Assembly (NCBI GenBank): GCA_934140285.1
Contig: CAKPBI010000007.1
Location: 1-64,000, forward strand
DNA: 64,000 bases
From: an uncultured Bacilli bacterium
Lineage (GTDB): Bacteria > Bacillota_I > Bacilli_A > ML615J-28 > CAG-313
Direction of reading: 5' to 3'
The position numbers and the translations under genes were made by a program. How positions within the stretch are numbered: position 1 is the first letter of the stretch; every line of letters begins with the position of its first letter. Below, piece by piece: positions 61,186-64,000 of this stretch. The notes beneath the pieces were generated by a model. It was not told the DNA's origin and did not search any database. It saw only the letters and a list, made by a program, of their open reading frames with translations.

Positions 61186-61202
61186 ATGCCGTAGGCATTT
61201 TA
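61186..61202 (+). terminator. hairpin after the transposase remnant
   Basis: ATGCC and GGCAT pair around GTA, followed by TTTTAAAT. A short possible terminator of the dead element. Confidence 0.4.
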
Positions 61203-61319
61203 AATATTAATAGAAATACTTTGATGTGAGAGTTATTTTGGTATTCCGAGTGGTCATTTTTTTACATTTACTTTTGGAATGTACCCTCTTCTTACTGACT
61301 ATTTTTTATATTTCTTTGA

Positions 61320-61655
61320 TAGCACAAGTTTCTTCATCTCCTCATAATTTAACCTTTCTGACTTCGTAGACTGTTGTACTTCGCTTATGAAACCTCACGG
61401 GGTGAGTTGATAATTTTTTGTTCTTCACAACCTCTTGATTTACTATTTTGAGTTTACGTTTACCTTTTAGACTTCGGATAGCTTTGCTCCCTTATCTTTC
61501 ATTTAGCCTTATATCAAGTTTCTATTCGTAGGCTCAAAGAATTTGTTACATCACTTCCTTTATCTAGGCATCACTGCTTTCGACTTGTGGTTCACTACAC
61601 TTGGCGGTAAATACCCGTGACTGAACTTTCATCAGTTAGATTATCAACATGCCCA
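61320..61655 (-). ncRNA. structured RNA-like segment, possibly a group II intron domain I fragment
   Basis: A 335-base stretch with no frame, higher in G and C than its flanks and full of hairpins on the minus strand: ACTGA/TCAGT with TGAAAGT (61620-61636), CGG/CCG (61605-61617), GTAGTGAACCAC, CTATCCGAAG and TCACCCCGTGAGG. The words GATATAAGGC and GAAACTTGATATAAGG resemble the region around the exon-binding sites of bacterial group II introns. A reverse transcriptase frame and the typical GTGCG start are absent, so it would be a fragment. Other large structured RNAs cannot be excluded. Confidence 0.4.
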
Positions 61656-61663
61656 TTACATTT

Positions 61664-61701
61664 AAAATAGAGATTTGATTGATTAGTCAAATCTCTATTT
61701 T
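61664..61701 (-). terminator. terminator of the cysteine-rich surface protein gene
   Basis: AAAATAGAGATTTGA (61664-61678) and TCAAATCTCTATTTT (61687-61701) form a perfect 15-bp stem with an 8-base loop. It has A/T runs on both sides and lies 93 bases past the gene's stop. Confidence 0.85.
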
Positions 61702-61793
61702 ACGTTTTCTTTTATATCAATATATTTAATATTTGAATTTTTTGAAAGGCATTAATATAGTATAATTTCTACAGATGCTTGATTTAAGTAAAA

Positions 61794-64000
61794 CTAACTT
61801 TCTTTCTTTTTAGTAAATATTTTTTTGCTTGCATCAATTATGTCACCAAATGTTTTTTTCTTGATTGCAAACCAGAAAATTGCAAAACCACCAATTCCTA
61901 CAACAGCTACTGACCCAACTATGATTCCTGCAATTGCTCCGCCAGATAATCCTTTCTTTTTTGGAGCATCTTCATAAACAGCGGTAAGTGTTGTTTCACC
62001 AGTTACCGTAAATGTATAACTTTTCTCTGTGCTTACTACTTTTCCGTTTGCATCTTTCCAACACTTAAACACTTTCCCTACCTTTGGTTCATTAGCGGTA
62101 ATAGTAACAGTTTCGCCAACTATAAGTTTACCTCCACCTATGCCATCAACAACTTCAACAGCGACTTTTACAAGTTTTGCTATAGCTAGATTGCTAAGTT
62201 CTTGTCCTTTTTCATCAAAGTGTTTGTGACAGAAAGCACAATCTTTATGTCCTTTTACGCCTTCTTTTTCTTCGGTTGCAGGTATTTCATCTGTCCATGA
62301 TCCAAACTTGTGTGCCTTTGGTATAACAAGTTTACTTTCATCTATAATTGGTTTTGTTGCCTCTGAATCCTCAAACTTTAATTCACAACCACTACATCTA
62401 TAGTATGGGATTCTACCTTCCTTCATACAAGTAGCTTCTTCTCCATCAACAAGTGTAGTAATATGGGTTGTGTGTAATAGTGCAGGGATTATGAAATATC
62501 CACAGTCAAGGCATTTAACAGGATCTTCTTCTGTTGCTTCAGTCCTATCAGGGCGGTGTGTCGCCTCATCACATATTACTTCACAGTTTTTGCATTCGTG
62601 GTAGTGTTTGTCACTGTTTGAAGACCATTTACTATTGAAATCGTGAATAATTGTTTCTGAAAGTAAGATTTCCTTTGTACAAGTCGAATCAGAAAAGATT
62701 TTTCTACAATCTTCTCGTTCGCATTCATAATACTCTATGTTTCCATCTTTACCCTTAGAACAAGTTGTTCCCTCATGAAGTTTTAGTTTATGGGCTTTAG
62801 GAATTATTGCATTTTTATCTTCCCACTCTATAGTGCAAGCTGAATCAAAAAATTCTTTTTCACAATCTTCACATGCATACTTATCTTTTACTCCATCTTG
62901 GGTGCAAGTTTCAAGTCTTCCTGCTTCTTTTAGCATCACATTAGTGTGCTGGCACTCTATTGCTCTAACAGTCTGAATGGTCAGTGTCATTTCTGTTAAA
63001 TCCGTATTTTGACTAACTAACAACGCTTTACCACCAGAAATATTTAAATCACAAAGCCAATTATCCAATGTTACTTTACTAGCATCCTGAAAGAATTTTC
63101 CTTCTGGTGCTTTTATCGTTACTTCAACTTCTAAAATTGTATTTGTATAAATTTTACCATCAACCAATGGTCCAACATTGTTTATTGTAATATCATAGCC
63201 ATTTTTCTCAGAAACTTTCACTGATTCTGCCGTAAGACCTACAATAGGCTGTGATACATCAATATCCAAGGATTGAATCACACTATCAATGCGAAGCAAG
63301 ACAAGCACAGTTAAAGCTCCATCATTACTTCTTATTTCCTTGTTCAATACTTCACCATGGGTTAATGATACATTAATATCATCAACGTTTTCAGGGAATT
63401 TACAGTTTGCTTGTGGCTTGAAGGCGTAAAGTATTACGCTATTTTCTTTAATGTATGTCGTATCAAAGTTGTGAGAACCACATAAATAACTATTTCCATC
63501 GCGAGTATAAGCTGCCTTGTAAAAGTAGATTCCCAAATCGATAACATTACCTTTAATAACATTAGGATAAAACAATGGCCTATACGCCATTCCTTTATAA
63601 AACTCAGGAACATCGATTACGACCTCTCTAATATATTCATCTGATGAACATAGTGTACAGATCCCATTGACAAAGTTGTGCGGAAGAAAATCACCATATT
63701 CACAACCACACACGACCCCATCATGTTCATACTGACACTTCGCTCGCGTTTGACAAGTTGCTGTTCCTCCTTTTGGAGAGTGTCTAAGTGAGACATCTTC
63801 CACTCCACAGTACTTGCAAAAACCAAGGTGTGTATATGTACCATCGTTGTTGTTGAACGATCTATACTCATATTTATGCCCCGTAGGAAGAAGATATTGT
63901 TTTCCACACACTTCACAATTTGCGCCAGTTAAGCAAGTTGGGACTCCACCACTATGTGCTTCTTTTATGATGTTACCATTTTCATCTTTTTCAAATTCAC
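61794..64000 (-). CDS. cysteine-rich repeat surface protein, N-terminus outside the window
   Basis: The frame is open to the window edge, so only the last 735 or so residues are seen; the GTG at 63911 is not a start. Repeats of 60 to 80 residues contain CxxC pairs and a KFEDSEAT or KIFSDSTC turn (for example GRIPYYRCSGCELKFEDS), a pattern of zinc-ribbon-like stalk repeats in gut bacterial surface proteins. After them comes a divergent InlB B-repeat (about residues 590-650 from 63911: VGETVTITANEPKVGKVF then GETTLTAVYED), a membrane helix (GLSGGAIAGIIVGSVAVVGI and onwards) and a basic tail. No LPXTG. Likely an adhesin. Confidence 0.8.
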   Translation of the reverse strand, partial: EFEKDENGNIIKEAHSGGVPTCLTGANCEVCGKQYLLPTGHKYEYRSFNNNDGTYTHLGFCKYCGVEDVSLRHSPKGGTATCQTRAKCQYEHDGVVCGCEYGDFLPHNFVNGICTLCSSDEYIREVVIDVPEFYKGMAYRPLFYPNVIKGNVIDLGIYFYKAAYTRDGNSYLCGSHNFDTTYIKENSVILYAFKPQANCKFPENVDDINVSLTHGEVLNKEIRSNDGALTVLVLLRIDSVIQSLDIDVSQPIVGLTAESVKVSEKNGYDITINNVGPLVDGKIYTNTILEVEVTIKAPEGKFFQDASKVTLDNWLCDLNISGGKALLVSQNTDLTEMTLTIQTVRAIECQHTNVMLKEAGRLETCTQDGVKDKYACEDCEKEFFDSACTIEWEDKNAIIPKAHKLKLHEGTTCSKGKDGNIEYYECEREDCRKIFSDSTCTKEILLSETIIHDFNSKWSSNSDKHYHECKNCEVICDEATHRPDRTEATEEDPVKCLDCGYFIIPALLHTTHITTLVDGEEATCMKEGRIPYYRCSGCELKFEDSEATKPIIDESKLVIPKAHKFGSWTDEIPATEEKEGVKGHKDCAFCHKHFDEKGQELSNLAIAKLVKVAVEVVDGIGGGKLIVGETVTITANEPKVGKVFKCWKDANGKVVSTEKSYTFTVTGETTLTAVYEDAPKKKGLSGGAIAGIIVGSVAVVGIGGFAIFWFAIKKKTFGDIIDASKKIFTKKKES

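Noticed and set aside
61320..61655. tRNA or rRNA fragment
   Set aside because: No cloverleaf, no TTC arm pattern and no recognisable conserved rRNA stretch; the hairpins do not match.
63617..63916. A separate 99-residue gene overlapping the start of the cysteine-rich protein
   Set aside because: It is an alternative frame of the surface-protein gene, which stays open through the window edge in the proper frame.

Overview
The window is a dense, AT-rich chromosomal segment of a low-GC Gram-positive bacterium. TGA is used as a stop (for example at the end of ruvA) and TGG as tryptophan, so the code is the standard bacterial one. Core gene order (cysS-mrnC-rlmB-sigma factor-rpmG-secE-nusG-rplK-rplA-rplJ-rplL-methyltransferase-rpoB-rpoC; ftsY-ylxM-ffh; rbgA-rnhB) is that of Bacilli. 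Compact operons, perfect sigma-A promoters, a glgBCDAP glycogen operon and membrane-tailed surface proteins without LPXTG fit an uncultured gut member of the Erysipelotrichia/Mollicutes-related Bacilli. That placement is inference; no rRNA gene lies here. Nearly all genes are on the minus strand, which suggests one replichore arm. Only ruvA and a HAD phosphatase are on the plus strand.

Layout by coordinate. 84-18021: transcription and translation block with rpoC, rpoB, ribosomal proteins L7/L12, L10, L1, L11, nusG, secE, rpmG, an extracytoplasmic-like or SigH-like sigma factor, rlmB, mrnC, cysS, rpsI and rplM. It carries recognisable L10 and L13 leaders and L1-type operator hairpins. 18148-24545: YitT membrane protein, metG, a large Ig-repeat surface protein and pfkA. 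24558-32711: glycogen operon glgB-glgC-glgD-glgA-glgP. 32808-35860: a 56-residue membrane protein, queA, ruvB and divergent ruvA. 35873-38650: SRP genes. 38655-38764: a candidate small RNA with CU-rich linkers. 38777-46502: topA, rnhB, rbgA, lepB, a soluble-type FtsK and an unknown membrane protein.

46529-53493: HAD phosphatase, then a polyamine ABC transporter operon (XRE-cupin regulator, potA, potB, potC, potD, DUF308 protein) whose PotD and PotA carry extra domains. 53535-54208: decayed DNA. 54209-58548: a D-alanylation cluster in the order dltA-dltC-dltB-dltD. 58577-60871: membrane lipid operon (MarR regulator, plsY, diacylglycerol glycosyltransferase). 60945-61655: an eroded ISNCY/IS1202-type transposase and a highly structured RNA-like segment, possibly a group II intron fragment. 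61664-64000: the C-terminal part of a large cysteine-rich repeat surface protein, cut by the window edge.

The genes cover gene expression, carbon storage (glycogen made and degraded next to phosphofructokinase), DNA repair and topology, protein targeting, polyamine uptake and envelope charge and lipid building. No tRNA, rRNA, CRISPR array or intact mobile element was found. The most interesting unexplained items are the small RNA candidate upstream of ftsY, the PotD with a carbohydrate-binding-like insert and membrane tail, the membrane-less FtsK with its unknown partner, and the structured segment near 61.5 kb.
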